NCBI RefSeq assembly: GCF_019740335.1
Contig: NZ_JAHXZS010000001.1
Location: 1 to 64,000 of the forward strand
Length of the DNA: 64,000 nucleotides
Direction: 5' to 3'
From: Alteraquisediminimonas sediminicola
Lineage (GTDB): Bacteria; Pseudomonadota; Alphaproteobacteria; Sphingomonadales; Sphingomonadaceae
Shown here one piece after another: positions 51,986-61,708 of the stretch. The notes beneath the pieces were generated by a model. It was not told the origin of the DNA. It saw nothing but the letters and a program-made list of their open reading frames with translations, and made no database searches. Numbering within the stretch: position 1 is the stretch's first letter; each line of letters opens with the position of its first letter. The translations under genes and the position numbers were made by a program.

Positions 51986-52209
51986 TGTTGGAGATGCGCC
52001 CCGATTGCGAGCGTTGCGGCACCGATCTGCCAGCGGATGTGTCCGGCGCGTTCATCTGTTCGTTTGAATGCACTTTTTGTGCCGAATGCGCGGATGATCT
52101 GGATGAACGCTGCCCGAATTGCAGCGGCGAATTGCTGGATCGCCCGACCCGGCCCAAGGCCAAGTTGAAGGAGTTCCCGGCATCGACCATCAGGCACCAT
52201 AAGGGATGA
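51985..52209 (+). CDS. DUF1272 zinc-ribbon-like protein
   Basis: 74 residues: [57 protein letters not shown]. Eight Cys in four CxxC-type pairs suggest two zinc sites. This is the DUF1272 family, function unknown. Its ATG overlaps the glmM TGA and its TGA overlaps the thiD ATG, so the three genes are translationally coupled. Confidence 0.9.
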   Translation: MLEMRPDCERCGTDLPADVSGAFICSFECTFCAECADDLDERCPNCSGELLDRPTRPKAKLKEFPASTIRHHKG

Positions 52210-53012
52210 CGATGGCGGGGAAGATGGCCCGTATCCTCATCATTGCCGGGTCGGATTCTGGTGGCGGTGCGGGGATTCAGGCGGATATCAAGACGGTGAC
52301 GATGCTCGGCGGCCATGCGATGACCGCGATAACGGCGCTTACCGCGCAAAATACACTCGGCGTCGATGGCGTGATGCCGGTGCCGCCGGATTTCGTGATG
52401 CAGCAGATCGAGTGCGTCAGCCGCGACATCGGGCTGGATGCGGTCAAGATCGGCATGTTGGGCGGGGCGGAAATCGCCAGCCGGATTTTCGACTGGCTCA
52501 TGACCTTATCGCCCGATGTGCCGGTGGTGTTCGATCCCGTGATGGTATCGACCAGCGGGGCGCGGTTGATCGACGATGCGACGTTGCAGATGTTCGACCG
52601 ACTGATGTCGCGGGCGACGATCGTCACGCCCAATGTGCCGGAGCTGATGGCGCTGACCAATGCCGATATTGTGTCGAGCTACACGCTGGAACGCGCGGCG
52701 CGGCAATTGTCGCGGCAATATCGCTGCGCTGTGCTGGCCAAGGGTGGGCATCTGCCGGGGAATAAATTGTCCGACCTGTTGATTGATCGCAACGGGGCTG
52801 CCCATCGCTGGGAAGGCGACAAGATCGACACGCCGCATAATCACGGCACCGGCTGCACCTTGGCGAGCGGCGTCGCGACCGGCATCGCGCAGGGCATGTC
52901 GATGGCCGACGCCACCGACCGCGCCCGATTGTTCGTGCGCGAGGCATTGCTCCATGCCCCCGGCCTTGGTCAGGGCCACGGTCCGATGGGCCATGGGTTG
53001 GTGCGATTTTAG
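52206..53012 (+). CDS. thiD: Hydroxymethylpyrimidine/phosphomethylpyrimidine kinase
   Basis: 268 residues, ribokinase fold. ILIIAGSDSGGGAGIQADIKTVTMLGGHAMTAITALTAQNT is the ThiD substrate-binding segment, VFDPVMVSTSGARLI and TPNVPELMAL follow, and HNHGTGCTLASGVAT carries the anion hole and catalytic region (GTGC). It phosphorylates HMP and HMP-P for thiamine synthesis or salvage. No TPP riboswitch-like leader is seen because the gene is coupled to DUF1272 upstream. Confidence 0.95.
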   Translation: MTMAGKMARILIIAGSDSGGGAGIQADIKTVTMLGGHAMTAITALTAQNTLGVDGVMPVPPDFVMQQIECVSRDIGLDAVKIGMLGGAEIASRIFDWLMTLSPDVPVVFDPVMVSTSGARLIDDATLQMFDRLMSRATIVTPNVPELMALTNADIVSSYTLERAARQLSRQYRCAVLAKGGHLPGNKLSDLLIDRNGAAHRWEGDKIDTPHNHGTGCTLASGVATGIAQGMSMADATDRARLFVREALLHAPGLGQGHGPMGHGLVRF

Positions 53013-53034
53013 AAACTGAGACTGGCGGACTGCA

Positions 53035-54150
53035 TTATTTCTTGAGTACGAAGCAGGCGACGCGCGCCGATTTGGCGGTAGAGCAGAGCTTATCCGCTGC
53101 GGCTTTCGTGCCAATCGGCCCGGCCTGCAAACGGATGATGCTGCCCGCTTTGACGATATAGGGCTGCAGGCTGGACAGCCCGGCGATTTTGGGCTTGATC
53201 CGCGTCCACTCCCCCTTGGCGGTGGGTTGATCGGCAAATGCCCCTAATTGGACGCGCCAGTTGCCGCTGGGGGACGGGGCGTCCTCCGCAATTGGCGCAG
53301 GTTGTGGTACCGGAACTGTGGTGGTTTCCGGTACTGGGTCTGTGGTCGGGATTGGGTCCGGCACAGGAACTGGCACTGAGGGCGGCATCTGTACCGCTAT
53401 TGGTACAGGATTTGGTTTGGCTTCACTCTTTGTCTTTGGCGAGGGCTTCGCCGCCATTGCCTCAGGCGTTTCTGATGCCGTTACAGGCGTTGCGACCGGC
53501 AGCGGATCTGCGGCTGGTTTCGCGGCGCTGTTATTGGCGCCGGGCGTTTGTGGCGGACTCCAATTGGACTGGGCCAGTTGCTTGGCGGACAGGCTGTCGG
53601 CGAGCGTCATGGCTTGCGCGCGTTGTTCCGGCGTGATGAATTTCTCCATCTCTGTGCGGCTGGCGATAGCTTGCGGCAGGCCTGCGGCGGCGGCGCGGGC
53701 CATATAGGCATAGGCCTTGATCCAATCCTTGCCCACATTGTCGCCGTTGAACAGGGCGGTCGCGTAAACATATTGTGCACGTGGGTCGCCGCGTTGGGCG
53801 GATTTGGCAATCCAGGGCAGGGCCGATTCGCGATCGTCATTCTGGAAGAGCACCAGACCGTAATTGACTTCCGCCTGTTGATGCCCTTGTCGCGCGGCCT
53901 TGGCATACCAGCCTTCCGCGATTTTAAGATCGAGCGGGACGCCGCGACCGAGCTTATATGCCTGACCAAGGTTGAATTGCGCATCGGCGTCACCGGCTTT
54001 AGCGGGTTCACGCCATTCGGCTACAGCCGTCGGATAATCGCCATTTTGCCACGCATCGACGCCTTCTTTTACCCCCGCTTGCGCGGTGGAAACAGCCAAG
54101 ACGATCACCGCCGTCATCATGACGCCGCGCACCAAAACAGAATTCCGCAT
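53035..54150 (-). CDS. Periplasmic Sel1-repeat protein with SPOR domain
   Basis: 371 residues: signal peptide (MMTAVIVLAVSTAQA), three to four Sel1/TPR-like repeats (GDADAQFNLGQAYKLGRGVPLDLKIAEGWYAKAARQGHQQAEVNYG, GDPRAQYVYATALFNGDNVGKDWIKAYAYMARAA), a Pro/Thr-rich linker (PVPDPIPTTDPVPETTTVPVPQ) and a C-terminal SPOR domain (WRVQLGAFADQPTAKGEWTRIKPKIAGL...IIRLQAGPIGTKAAADKLC). SPOR domains bind denuded septal glycan, so it is likely a division-site protein. Divergent from the parA-like gene. Confidence 0.88.
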   Translation of the reverse strand: MRNSVLVRGVMMTAVIVLAVSTAQAGVKEGVDAWQNGDYPTAVAEWREPAKAGDADAQFNLGQAYKLGRGVPLDLKIAEGWYAKAARQGHQQAEVNYGLVLFQNDDRESALPWIAKSAQRGDPRAQYVYATALFNGDNVGKDWIKAYAYMARAAAAGLPQAIASRTEMEKFITPEQRAQAMTLADSLSAKQLAQSNWSPPQTPGANNSAAKPAADPLPVATPVTASETPEAMAAKPSPKTKSEAKPNPVPIAVQMPPSVPVPVPDPIPTTDPVPETTTVPVPQPAPIAEDAPSPSGNWRVQLGAFADQPTAKGEWTRIKPKIAGLSSLQPYIVKAGSIIRLQAGPIGTKAAADKLCSTAKSARVACFVLKK

Positions 54151-54332
54151 GCAACTACTCCCTTGAACCGCGCATTTCGCCGCAAGTTTATACAGACGTT
54201 AATGTTTTTCGCGCGGTTTGTCTTAACCGTAATTTCTCACCAATCCGTAAATTCTAATCCGCAATAATTAACCAAATTTAAAATCTCTGCATGGCATGAA
54301 GGTACTGACTTTGGCGCTGAGAAGAGGCGATT

Positions 54333-55067
54333 ATGCGGGTATTGGCACTGGCATCACAGAAGGGCGGGTCTGGAAAGACCACGCTTTCCGGGCATTTGGC
54401 CGTTCAAGCCCAGCGCGCAGGCGCAGGGCCGGTCGTATTGATCGACATTGATCCGCAAGGGTCGCTTGCCGATTGGTGGAATGAACGCGAGGCAGAAATG
54501 CCTGCTTTCGCCCAAACGACCGTCTCGCGCCTTGCCTCCGATCTGGAGATGTTGCGTCAGCAGGGTTTCAAACTGGCCGTTATCGATACGCCGCCCGCCA
54601 TTACCATGGCAATCCAGAGCGTGATTTCAGTGGCGGAACTGATCGTCATCCCGACGCGTCCCAGCCCGCATGATCTGCGCGCCGTGGGTGCCACGGTCGA
54701 TCTGTGCGAACGCGCCGGAAAGCCGCTGATCTTCGTTATCAATGGCGCAACGCCCAAGGCCAAGATCACCTTCGAAGCGGCGGTGGCCCTTTCCCAGCAT
54801 GGGACGGTCGCGCCGGTGACGCTCCATCATCGCACCGATTTCGCGGCGTCGATGATCGATGGCCGCACGGTGATGGAGGTAGATGCCAAGGGCCGCTCTG
54901 CCAATGAAGTCACCTTATTGTGGGATTATATCGCCGACCGGCTGGAAAAGAATTTTCGCCGGACGGTGTTTGCCGTGCCGGGCAGCCATGGCTTTGCCGT
55001 GCCGCAGCGCTCCATCGCGGGCGTTGGTCAGGGCAGCGGCTTTGGCCGTCGGATCGTGGGGCAATGA
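54333..55067 (+). CDS. ParA-family ATPase
   Basis: 244 residues. Deviant Walker A QKGGSGKTTLSGHLA, VLIDIDPQGSLADWW, and AVIDTPPAI mark the ParA/MinD group. No ParB gene is adjacent and no parS is obvious; a small protein with a helix-rich C-terminal DNA-binding look follows. The SPOR neighbours on both sides suggest a role in cell-division or cell-pole positioning, such as of other cargo. Followed by the next gene at 15 bp. Confidence 0.9.
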   Translation: MRVLALASQKGGSGKTTLSGHLAVQAQRAGAGPVVLIDIDPQGSLADWWNEREAEMPAFAQTTVSRLASDLEMLRQQGFKLAVIDTPPAITMAIQSVISVAELIVIPTRPSPHDLRAVGATVDLCERAGKPLIFVINGATPKAKITFEAAVALSQHGTVAPVTLHHRTDFAASMIDGRTVMEVDAKGRSANEVTLLWDYIADRLEKNFRRTVFAVPGSHGFAVPQRSIAGVGQGSGFGRRIVGQ

Positions 55068-55081
55068 GGGGGGAGATGGAC

Positions 55082-55765
55082 ATGGCCGTAACCAAACCAA
55101 TTGCGTCGCTTTCTTCATCCTTGCTGGCCCGTAAAGGTCAGGCCAAGCCCGCGATGCGCCCACAGGGCTATGCGTCGCTGGCGATGACGAACATGCAGCC
55201 GGATCAGCCACATATGGCGACGGAGGATCTCGGCTGGAACGATATGGGTCACGAAACGCATGATCCGCACAAGACCTTGAAAGTCTCGCCGCTTGTGTCT
55301 GTGCAACGACCATTGGCGGTGGTAGCGCCGGTCGTGGCGGTTGAAACATTGGCTGAACCGGAATTGCCTGAGGCTGTTCAGCCTGTGGCAGTGCAGATTG
55401 AAGTCGTGCAGGAAGCGCCGGTGTTCGCCGATATAGTGCAGGCCGACATCGTGCAGGCCGCCAATGACGAGGCGACACCTTTTATCCCGGCCGTCTTGGA
55501 GCAGCAGCGCAAATTGGCGGAACTGTTGGGTGCGACGGTAGAAGAGCCAGCGGCGCGCAACAAAGAACCGGCGGTCAATAAGGCCGCCTTTACGCTGCGG
55601 CTCGACGAAGACCGTCATCTGCGGCTGCGGCTTGCATCGGCAGTGTCTAGGCGTTCGGCACAGCGGCTGGTGACGGAGGCGCTGGATCGCTTCCTCGAAG
55701 GGCTTGAAGATATTGATCAATTGACCAGCCATCTTAACGCGAAATCAACCGCACGTCGTCATTAA
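55082..55765 (+). CDS. ParA-associated protein with ribbon-helix-helix-like C-terminus
   Basis: About 227 residues from ATG 55082 (AGGGGGGAG is 6 bases upstream; ATG 55064 and 55076 are alternatives). The first ~150 residues are low-complexity (VAVQIEVVQEAPVFADIVQADIVQA). The end KAAFTLRLDEDRHLRLRLASAVSRRSAQRLVTEALDRFLEGLE has a beta-strand followed by two helices like RHH/MetJ-Arc DNA-binding domains. It is likely the partner of the ParA ATPase (inference). Confidence 0.7.
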   Translation: MAVTKPIASLSSSLLARKGQAKPAMRPQGYASLAMTNMQPDQPHMATEDLGWNDMGHETHDPHKTLKVSPLVSVQRPLAVVAPVVAVETLAEPELPEAVQPVAVQIEVVQEAPVFADIVQADIVQAANDEATPFIPAVLEQQRKLAELLGATVEEPAARNKEPAVNKAAFTLRLDEDRHLRLRLASAVSRRSAQRLVTEALDRFLEGLEDIDQLTSHLNAKSTARRH

Positions 55766-55801
55766 GGCGGTATAGTTATCAAGTTTGTGCAGGGGGCATA
55801 T

Positions 55802-57118
55802 ATGAAAACCCGTAATTTCGCCAAGATCGCACTCATTTCCGCCTTGCTCGGTACGACGGCGGTGGGGTGTTCGACCATCGGCCCGAAATCATCGCTGCAA
55901 TCGACGAACCTCGCACCGGCCACGCCGCCGAGCCGCGTTAAGCAGGCGGCAAAGCATGCCGACAAGGCGGCGCGGGCGCTGGAGCGTCACGCACTGGCCG
56001 ATGCTATTGGCGAGGCAGAAGCTGCGGTTGCAGACGATTTGCGTAATCCCGATTATCGGGCGTTGCTGGGGCGGGCCTATCTGGCTGCCGGTCGCTTCGC
56101 CTCGGCTGCGCAAAGTTTTCAGGACAGCATTGAACTGGGTGGCGATACTGGCCGTACGTCGATGAACCTTGCCCTTGCCCAGATCGCACAGGGCAATCGC
56201 GAACAGGCGCTTGCTGCCCTTGATCGCGCGCGTCCATCGGTGGCGGCTGCGGATTACGGTCTTGGTCTCGCGCTGGCGGGTAATACGGGACAGGCAATCG
56301 AGGTGCTGGAACGCGCCGCCCGTACCGATGGCGCAGGCGCGCGGGAGCGTCAGAATTTGGCGTTGAGCTATGCATTGGCAGGCCGTTGGGCGGAAGCCCG
56401 CACTACCGCCGCGCAGGATGTGTCGGCGGATGAACTGACGGCGCGGATGGAGCAATGGTCAGCATTTGCGCGACCGAGCAACAATTGGGATCAGGTCGCC
56501 AGCCTGTTGAAAGTGACACCGCATGAAGATCCGGGTCAGCCCACGCAATTGGCGCTGGCCAATATCCCGGCGACTGCTGATCCCAATGCGACGGCAGAAA
56601 ACACGATGGGTGCGACTGGTCCCGTCGATATGCCGCCGGGTGATGTTGAAAACTATACCCCGACGAGCGCCAGTGCGGCGCAATTTGCAGCAGTTCAACA
56701 TGTGGCGCCGTTAAACAAGGCTGAGCCGGATCAGTTCCAGATCGAAACAATCGCACCGGTCGCCAAATCATCGCGTACAGCCTTGGCCCCATCGGCGGCA
56801 TCGCGCAGCGTTAAGGGCAAATATGTCGTGCAGATCGGCGCTTTCGGCAAGCGCGCCAGTGCCCAGACTGCATGGAATAATGCCGTTGCGCGTTATGCTT
56901 CGCTGGCGTCTGCCACCGGCATGATTGCGACGGTCGCCAAGGGCAATATCTATCGCCTTTCGGCAGGCGGCTTTACGACCCGCGCCTCGGCGGATGCAAG
57001 CTGCAACGCGATCCGTCAGAGTGGGGGGCTTTGCTTTGTTCGCACAGCGGCGGGCGATGCGCCGGTAGAATTTGCGGCCAAACCCAAAGCAAAGGCGACC
57101 CAGATCGCCTCGCGCTAA
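55802..57118 (+). CDS. TPR/SPOR-domain lipoprotein
   Basis: 438 residues. A lipoprotein signal ends GTTAVGCS (lipobox-like, Cys ~21). TPR-like repeats (residues ~45-200, e.g. NPDYRALLGRAYLAAGRFASAAQSFQDSIELGG) and a linker lead to a C-terminal SPOR domain (GKYVVQIGAFGKRASAQTAWNNAVARYASLA...NIYRLSAGGFTTRASADASCNAIRQSGGLCFVR). Together with the protein at 53035 this gives two SPOR proteins around a ParA/RHH pair. AGGGGGC precedes ATG 55802. A terminator follows. Confidence 0.9.
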   Translation: MKTRNFAKIALISALLGTTAVGCSTIGPKSSLQSTNLAPATPPSRVKQAAKHADKAARALERHALADAIGEAEAAVADDLRNPDYRALLGRAYLAAGRFASAAQSFQDSIELGGDTGRTSMNLALAQIAQGNREQALAALDRARPSVAAADYGLGLALAGNTGQAIEVLERAARTDGAGARERQNLALSYALAGRWAEARTTAAQDVSADELTARMEQWSAFARPSNNWDQVASLLKVTPHEDPGQPTQLALANIPATADPNATAENTMGATGPVDMPPGDVENYTPTSASAAQFAAVQHVAPLNKAEPDQFQIETIAPVAKSSRTALAPSAASRSVKGKYVVQIGAFGKRASAQTAWNNAVARYASLASATGMIATVAKGNIYRLSAGGFTTRASADASCNAIRQSGGLCFVRTAAGDAPVEFAAKPKAKATQIASR

Positions 57119-57142
57119 ATTCAATATTTTTCATCGCGAAGA

Positions 57143-57175
57143 AAGAGGCTCGGCGGCAACGCCGGGCCTCTTTTT
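57143..57175 (+). terminator. Intrinsic terminator after the TPR/SPOR gene
   Basis: AGAGG/CCTCT flanks an inner CGGCG/CGCCG stem with a GCAA tetraloop, and five T follow at 57171-57175. It ends the parA-RHH-SPOR unit. Confidence 0.88.
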
Positions 57176-57196
57176 ATCGCCTGATCGTGCAGTAAT

Positions 57197-58414
57197 TTAC
57201 GTGACGATCCGCCCGCCCTTGACGACATGCCGGACCACCCCTTGCACCGGCAGCCCGTCAAACGGGGTGTTGCCTGCATTGCCCGGCAAGGTGTCGCCAT
57301 CGATTTGCCATGGCGCATGCGGGTCGAAGATCACGAGATCGCCCGGTGCGCCGACATGCAATGATCCACCTGCAAGGCCGAACAGTCGCGCAGGGGCAGC
57401 CGACAGCAATTCCATCAGCCGGGGCAAGGTCACTACATGATCGCGCACCAATGCCAGCGACAAAGCGAGCAAGGTCGCGGCCCCTGCCATGCCGGGCTGT
57501 GCCTCGGCAAAGGGCAGGCGCTTGGCTTCTGGCCCATGCGGATCATGGCCGGAGCAAATGAGATCGATCGTGCCATCACGTACGGCCTCGATCGCGGCCA
57601 GACGGTCGGCCTCTGAACGCAAGGGCGGGGACAGGCGGGTGAAGGTCAAAAACGCCCCGATGGCATTTTCGGACAGCAACAGATGGGCGGGCGTGATGCC
57701 GCAGGTGACGCGGATGCCGCGCTGCTTGGCCGCGCGGATCAGATCGAAACCGCGCGCGGTCGTGACCTGCCGGAAATGGACATGCGCGCCGGATTGTTCC
57801 GCCAGCATCAGATCACGGGCAATCGCCAGCGATTCCGCGATGGCAGGCGCGCCGGACAAGCCCAGCCATGTCGCGACCGGCCCGGTCGTTGCCACGGCCT
57901 GCCCCACCAAGGCCGCATCTTCGGCATGGGTGATGATCGGCAAATCAAGTGCGGCGGCATAGGTCATGATGTTGAGCATCAGGCCGCTGTCGGCAATCCA
58001 TTGCCGCCCGGTCGCCACCGCAATCGCGCCCGCTTCCTTCATCAGGCCGATTTCCGCCATATCGCCCCCGGCAAGGCCGGTGGAGGCGGCGGCGATGGGG
58101 TGAATCCATACCGCAGGCTTGCCCGCCGTGGCTGCACGCTGGACCAACGCCGCATTATCGAGCGGGGGCGATTGATCGGGCATCAGCGCGGCGGCGGTAA
58201 TCCCGCCCGCCGTCATGGCGTTCAAGTCAATCGAGAAGGTGCCGATATCGATCAGGCCGGGGGCCAGCATCAACCCCTTGGCATCCAGCACCGGCAAATC
58301 ATCCGTATCGCCGCGTCCAATCACGCCATGGCGGATGATGATGTCGGCGCTGCCTTGTTGTTCATGGTGCGGATCGACCAATGTCGCGCCGGTGATGAGG
58401 AGATTGCTGCTCAT
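57197..58414 (-). CDS. Dihydroorotase-like protein without metal ligands (PyrC' type)
   Basis: 405 residues. The amidohydrolase fold is clear ([103 protein letters not shown]), but the HxH of active dihydroorotases (DIHVHL) reads DIGTFSID. Two metal ligands are lost and the enzyme should be inactive. In Pseudomonas a similar PyrC' is a structural partner of PyrB. The ATG overlaps the pyrB stop (ATGA), which supports that role. Another active dihydroorotase is expected elsewhere. Confidence 0.88.
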   Translation of the reverse strand: MSSNLLITGATLVDPHHEQQGSADIIIRHGVIGRGDTDDLPVLDAKGLMLAPGLIDIGTFSIDLNAMTAGGITAAALMPDQSPPLDNAALVQRAATAGKPAVWIHPIAAASTGLAGGDMAEIGLMKEAGAIAVATGRQWIADSGLMLNIMTYAAALDLPIITHAEDAALVGQAVATTGPVATWLGLSGAPAIAESLAIARDLMLAEQSGAHVHFRQVTTARGFDLIRAAKQRGIRVTCGITPAHLLLSENAIGAFLTFTRLSPPLRSEADRLAAIEAVRDGTIDLICSGHDPHGPEAKRLPFAEAQPGMAGAATLLALSLALVRDHVVTLPRLMELLSAAPARLFGLAGGSLHVGAPGDLVIFDPHAPWQIDGDTLPGNAGNTPFDGLPVQGVVRHVVKGGRIVT

Positions 58415-59415
58415 GCCCAACCCTCCACGCCGCGCCGTCCGCGGGTCAACACATCCAGACAGGCCATGCGGACAGCAACGCCCATTTCCACCTGTTCGGT
58501 GATGGCGGAACAGGCCGGATCATCGGCGATGTCGCTCGTAATTTCCACGCCACGGTTCATCGGGCCGGGGTGCATGACCAGCGCATCGGTCTCTGCCAGC
58601 GCCAGCCGTTCGCGGTTCAGGCCATAAAGCGCGTGATATTCCTTGAGAGACGGGATGAACCCGCCCTCCATCCGTTCGGTCTGGAGCCGCAGCATCATCA
58701 CGACATGCGCTCCCGCGATGCCCTTGTCGAAATTGGTGAAGCTCTGGACGCCCAATTGCTCCATCCCCTCTGGCAACAAGGTGGGCGGGCCGATCAGGCG
58801 CACTTCCGCGCCCATGGCGGTGAGGCAGAGAATGTTCGACCGCGCCACCCGGCTATGCAGCACATCGCCGCAAATCGCGACGCGCAGGCCATCGATCCGG
58901 CCCTTGCGGCGGCGGATGGTGAGGGCATCGAGCAGGGCTTGAGTCGGATGTTCATGCCGACCATCGCCCGCGTTCAAGACGGGGCAATCGACCTTATCGG
59001 CGATAAGTTGCACCGCGCCCGAATGTTGGTGGCGGATGACGATCAGATCGGCCCGCATCGCGTTCAGCGTCACCGCCGTGTCGATCAGGGTTTCGCCCTT
59101 TTTCGTGCTGGATTGAGCGACCTGCATATTGACGACATCCGCGCCAAGCCGCTTTCCCGCGATTTCGAACGACAGCAATGTCCGGGTGCTGTTCTCGAAA
59201 AAGGCGTTGATCTGGGTCATGCCCATCAGGCGATCATCATGCTTGGTCTTGCTGCGATTGAGATCGACCCATTGTTCGGCCTCATCCAGCAGGCACTGGA
59301 TCTGCCACGGGGCCATGCCGCCAATGCCGAGCAGATGCTTATGCGGGAACAGCGCGCGACCGGAAATCGCGCCGCCAGATGATGGAGCGGAGGGGGTGTG
59401 AGATGATGATGTCAT
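58411..59415 (-). CDS. pyrB: Aspartate carbamoyltransferase catalytic subunit
   Basis: 334 residues. [25 protein letters not shown] (carbamoyl-phosphate loop), [18 protein letters not shown] and [13 protein letters not shown] are the class signatures. It condenses carbamoyl phosphate with aspartate in pyrimidine synthesis. GGGAGGGC precedes ATG 59415. It is long for ATCase because of a ~20-residue N-terminal extension, as in the PyrB/PyrC' complex type. Start at 59487 is possible but lacks a ribosome site. Confidence 0.96.
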   Translation of the reverse strand: MTSSSHTPSAPSSGGAISGRALFPHKHLLGIGGMAPWQIQCLLDEAEQWVDLNRSKTKHDDRLMGMTQINAFFENSTRTLLSFEIAGKRLGADVVNMQVAQSSTKKGETLIDTAVTLNAMRADLIVIRHQHSGAVQLIADKVDCPVLNAGDGRHEHPTQALLDALTIRRRKGRIDGLRVAICGDVLHSRVARSNILCLTAMGAEVRLIGPPTLLPEGMEQLGVQSFTNFDKGIAGAHVVMMLRLQTERMEGGFIPSLKEYHALYGLNRERLALAETDALVMHPGPMNRGVEITSDIADDPACSAITEQVEMGVAVRMACLDVLTRGRRGVEGWA

Positions 59416-59540
59416 TAAAGCCCTCCCATATATGGAACCGGGGTGGGGGGCAATGTTGTTTTCTCTTTCATCGCCGGATGCGAACATTCGATGCCGTTGG
59501 TGGCAATTTTCAAGGGCTGACCTTGCTATCCTCCACCAAC

Positions 59541-59611
59541 GGCGCGAAGCGCCGCAAGGCCGAACGGCCGCCCGAGCTTATTGCGAGGAAGCCAAGCGGG
59601 CGGATGCCCGC
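59541..59611. repeat. Cluster of three small GC-rich hairpins
   Basis: GGCGC-gaa-GCGCC (59541-59553), GGCCG-aa-CGGCC (59558-59569) and GCGGGC-ggat-GCCCGC (59596-59611) lie in the 214-base gap between pyrB and tyrA. The stretch is open in more than one frame but shows no gene-like start. It could be a dispersed repeat or a processing site. Confidence 0.5.
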
Positions 59612-59629
59612 GCCCGGCGTTTGAGGCTC

Positions 59630-60538
59630 TTACAAATGACTCCGCCCGAAATCGGGGCGGCTGTCGTCTTGACCTTGCTCCACGATGCTGCGGCGAATGG
59701 CGCGGGTACGGGTGAAATGTTCGAACAGCGCATCGCCATCGTCCCAGCGGATCGCGCGTTGCATCGCGGCGAGGTCTTCCGAAAAGCGCTGGAGCATTTC
59801 CAGCACCGCTTCCTTGTTGGACAGGAACACATCGCGCCACATCGTCGGATCGGACGCCGCGATGCGGGTGAAGTCGCGAAAACCCCCGGCGGAATATTTG
59901 ATCACTTCCGATTGGGTGACTTGTTCAAGGTCGGACGCCGTGCCGACGATGGTATAGGCGATCAGATGCGGCAAATGGCTGGTGACGGCCAGCACCAGAT
60001 CATGGTGCGTCGGGGTCATTTTCTCGACATTCGCGCCCAATTTCGTCCAGAAATCGCACAATTTTTCGACATCGGCCTCGCGATTATCGGGCAAGGGCGT
60101 GACGATGCACCAGCGATTGTGGAACAAGGTGGCAAAGCCCGCCTCCGGCCCGCTATTTTCCGTCCCCGCCACCGGATGGGCCGGGATGATGATATGGCCG
60201 GAAAGCGCAGCTTCCAGCGCCTTGGCGACACTGCCCTTGGACGATCCGACATCGCTGATGATCGCGCCTTTCGGCAGATCGTCGGCAATGGCCTCGGCCA
60301 CTTCGCCCATCCGCCCGACGGGGACGCACAAAATGACGAGATCGGCATCGATCACGCTCGCGCCCGGCGTGTCGGTCACATCGTCGCACAGGTCGATCCG
60401 GCGGGCGATGTCGCGGACTTCCGCGCTCGCATCATGGCCGGTGATTCGCACCGTCGGCAGATGGGCGCGCACGGCGCGGCAAATGGAGGAGCCGATCAGG
60501 CCAAGCCCGATGACCGTGACACGTGTAAACGGCAGCAT
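59630..60538 (-). CDS. tyrA: Prephenate/arogenate dehydrogenase
   Basis: 302 residues. VTVIGLGLIGSSICRAVR (NAD fold), VILCVPVGRMGEV, SDVGSSKGSV, HPVAGTENSGPEAGFATLFHNRW and VTSHLPHLIAYTIVG with SAGGFRDFTRIAASDPTMWRDVF fit the TyrA/TyrC family. It oxidises prephenate or arogenate toward tyrosine. Its ATG shares a base with the hisC stop codon, so the two are coupled. Confidence 0.93.
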   Translation of the reverse strand: MLPFTRVTVIGLGLIGSSICRAVRAHLPTVRITGHDASAEVRDIARRIDLCDDVTDTPGASVIDADLVILCVPVGRMGEVAEAIADDLPKGAIISDVGSSKGSVAKALEAALSGHIIIPAHPVAGTENSGPEAGFATLFHNRWCIVTPLPDNREADVEKLCDFWTKLGANVEKMTPTHHDLVLAVTSHLPHLIAYTIVGTASDLEQVTQSEVIKYSAGGFRDFTRIAASDPTMWRDVFLSNKEAVLEMLQRFSEDLAAMQRAIRWDDGDALFEHFTRTRAIRRSIVEQGQDDSRPDFGRSHL

Positions 60539-61638
60539 CAATGCGCCGCCATCGCCAAATGGCGCAGCGCATCGACAATGGCGCGGCAATCCTGTTCGCT
60601 GCCGATGGTGATCCGCAGCCCGTGCGGCAGGCCCTGACCGGGCAACCAGCGCACGATATAGCCTGCATCGATCAGGCCATTATACGCGACCTCTGCCGTG
60701 AGCTTGCCCTCAAACAGGATCAGCGCGAAATTGGCCTTGCTCGGCACCACGCGCAGGCCATGATTGCCGAGCGCGTCGATTTCGCGCGCGAACCAATCGA
60801 GCCATTGGCGATTGTGATCGCGGCTGTTGTCCACCCATGCCTGATCGCGCACCGCTGCCACTGCCGCGAGTTGCCCTGCGGTGGTGAGGCAAAATGGCGC
60901 GCGGATGCGGTGCATCGCGTCGATGATTTCGACCGGGCCATAGCCCCAGCCGACCCGTTCCGCCGCCAGCCCGTAAATCTTCGAAAATGTGCGGGTCACC
61001 AGCACATTGGAGGCCGTGCGGGCGAGTTCCAACCCGCCATCATCTTCATCAAGATAGAGATATTCGGCATAGGCCTGATCGATCACGAGCAGGATGTCCG
61101 TGCGCAAGCCCGCATGTAGCCGGGCGATTTCCGCCGCACTGGTATAGGTGCCGGTCGGGTTATTCGGATTGGCGAGGAACACCACCCGCGTCTTGTCGGT
61201 CACGCAGGCCAGCAGCGCATCGACATCGGTCGCATAATCCTTGTCCGGCGCGATCACCGGGGTCGCGCCGACGCGGCGTGCGGCAATGTCGTACACTGAA
61301 AAGCCATAGCGCACATAAATGACTTCATCGCCCGGACCGGCATAGGCCCCGGCGGCAAGATGCAGCACCTCATCCGACCCTGTGCCGTAAATAATCCGCG
61401 CGGGATCAAGGTCATGGACCTCGGCAATGGCCGCGCGCAGCGCAACCGCGCCGGGATCGGGATAGATATGCAGCGTCTCGCCCGCGCTTGATCGGGCGTT
61501 GCGCGCGGCTTGGCCGGTGCCGAGCGGATTTTCATTGGCGGAGAGCTTGATGACCTTGCGGCCATCATCGGCAGACGCCTTGCCCGGCACATAAGGGGCA
61601 ATCGCCATGATCCAGTCTTTGGGAGCGGGCTTGTTCAT
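60538..61638 (-). CDS. hisC: Histidinol-phosphate aminotransferase
   Basis: 366 residues, fold-type I PLP enzyme. [64 protein letters not shown] and [19 protein letters not shown] (the Schiff-base Lys in SK) are present. In sphingomonads the enzyme often also transaminates aromatic 2-oxo acids, which fits its coupling to the tyrosine-pathway dehydrogenase. Divergent from metX. Confidence 0.93.
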   Translation of the reverse strand: MNKPAPKDWIMAIAPYVPGKASADDGRKVIKLSANENPLGTGQAARNARSSAGETLHIYPDPGAVALRAAIAEVHDLDPARIIYGTGSDEVLHLAAGAYAGPGDEVIYVRYGFSVYDIAARRVGATPVIAPDKDYATDVDALLACVTDKTRVVFLANPNNPTGTYTSAAEIARLHAGLRTDILLVIDQAYAEYLYLDEDDGGLELARTASNVLVTRTFSKIYGLAAERVGWGYGPVEIIDAMHRIRAPFCLTTAGQLAAVAAVRDQAWVDNSRDHNRQWLDWFAREIDALGNHGLRVVPSKANFALILFEGKLTAEVAYNGLIDAGYIVRWLPGQGLPHGLRITIGSEQDCRAIVDALRHLAMAAH

Positions 61639-61708
61639 GGCTAAGGGCCATAGCCATTTCGCGTTTCGGTTGCAATTTCATCGGCAAGGCCATAGCGGAA
61701 TAGGCGAG

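Noticed and set aside
52150-52210. TPP riboswitch for thiD
   Set aside because: The region upstream is coding for DUF1272 and shows no THI-box.
61639-61708. SAM-II riboswitch before metX
   Set aside because: The 70-base leader lacks the conserved pseudoknot sequence; only a direct repeat is visible.
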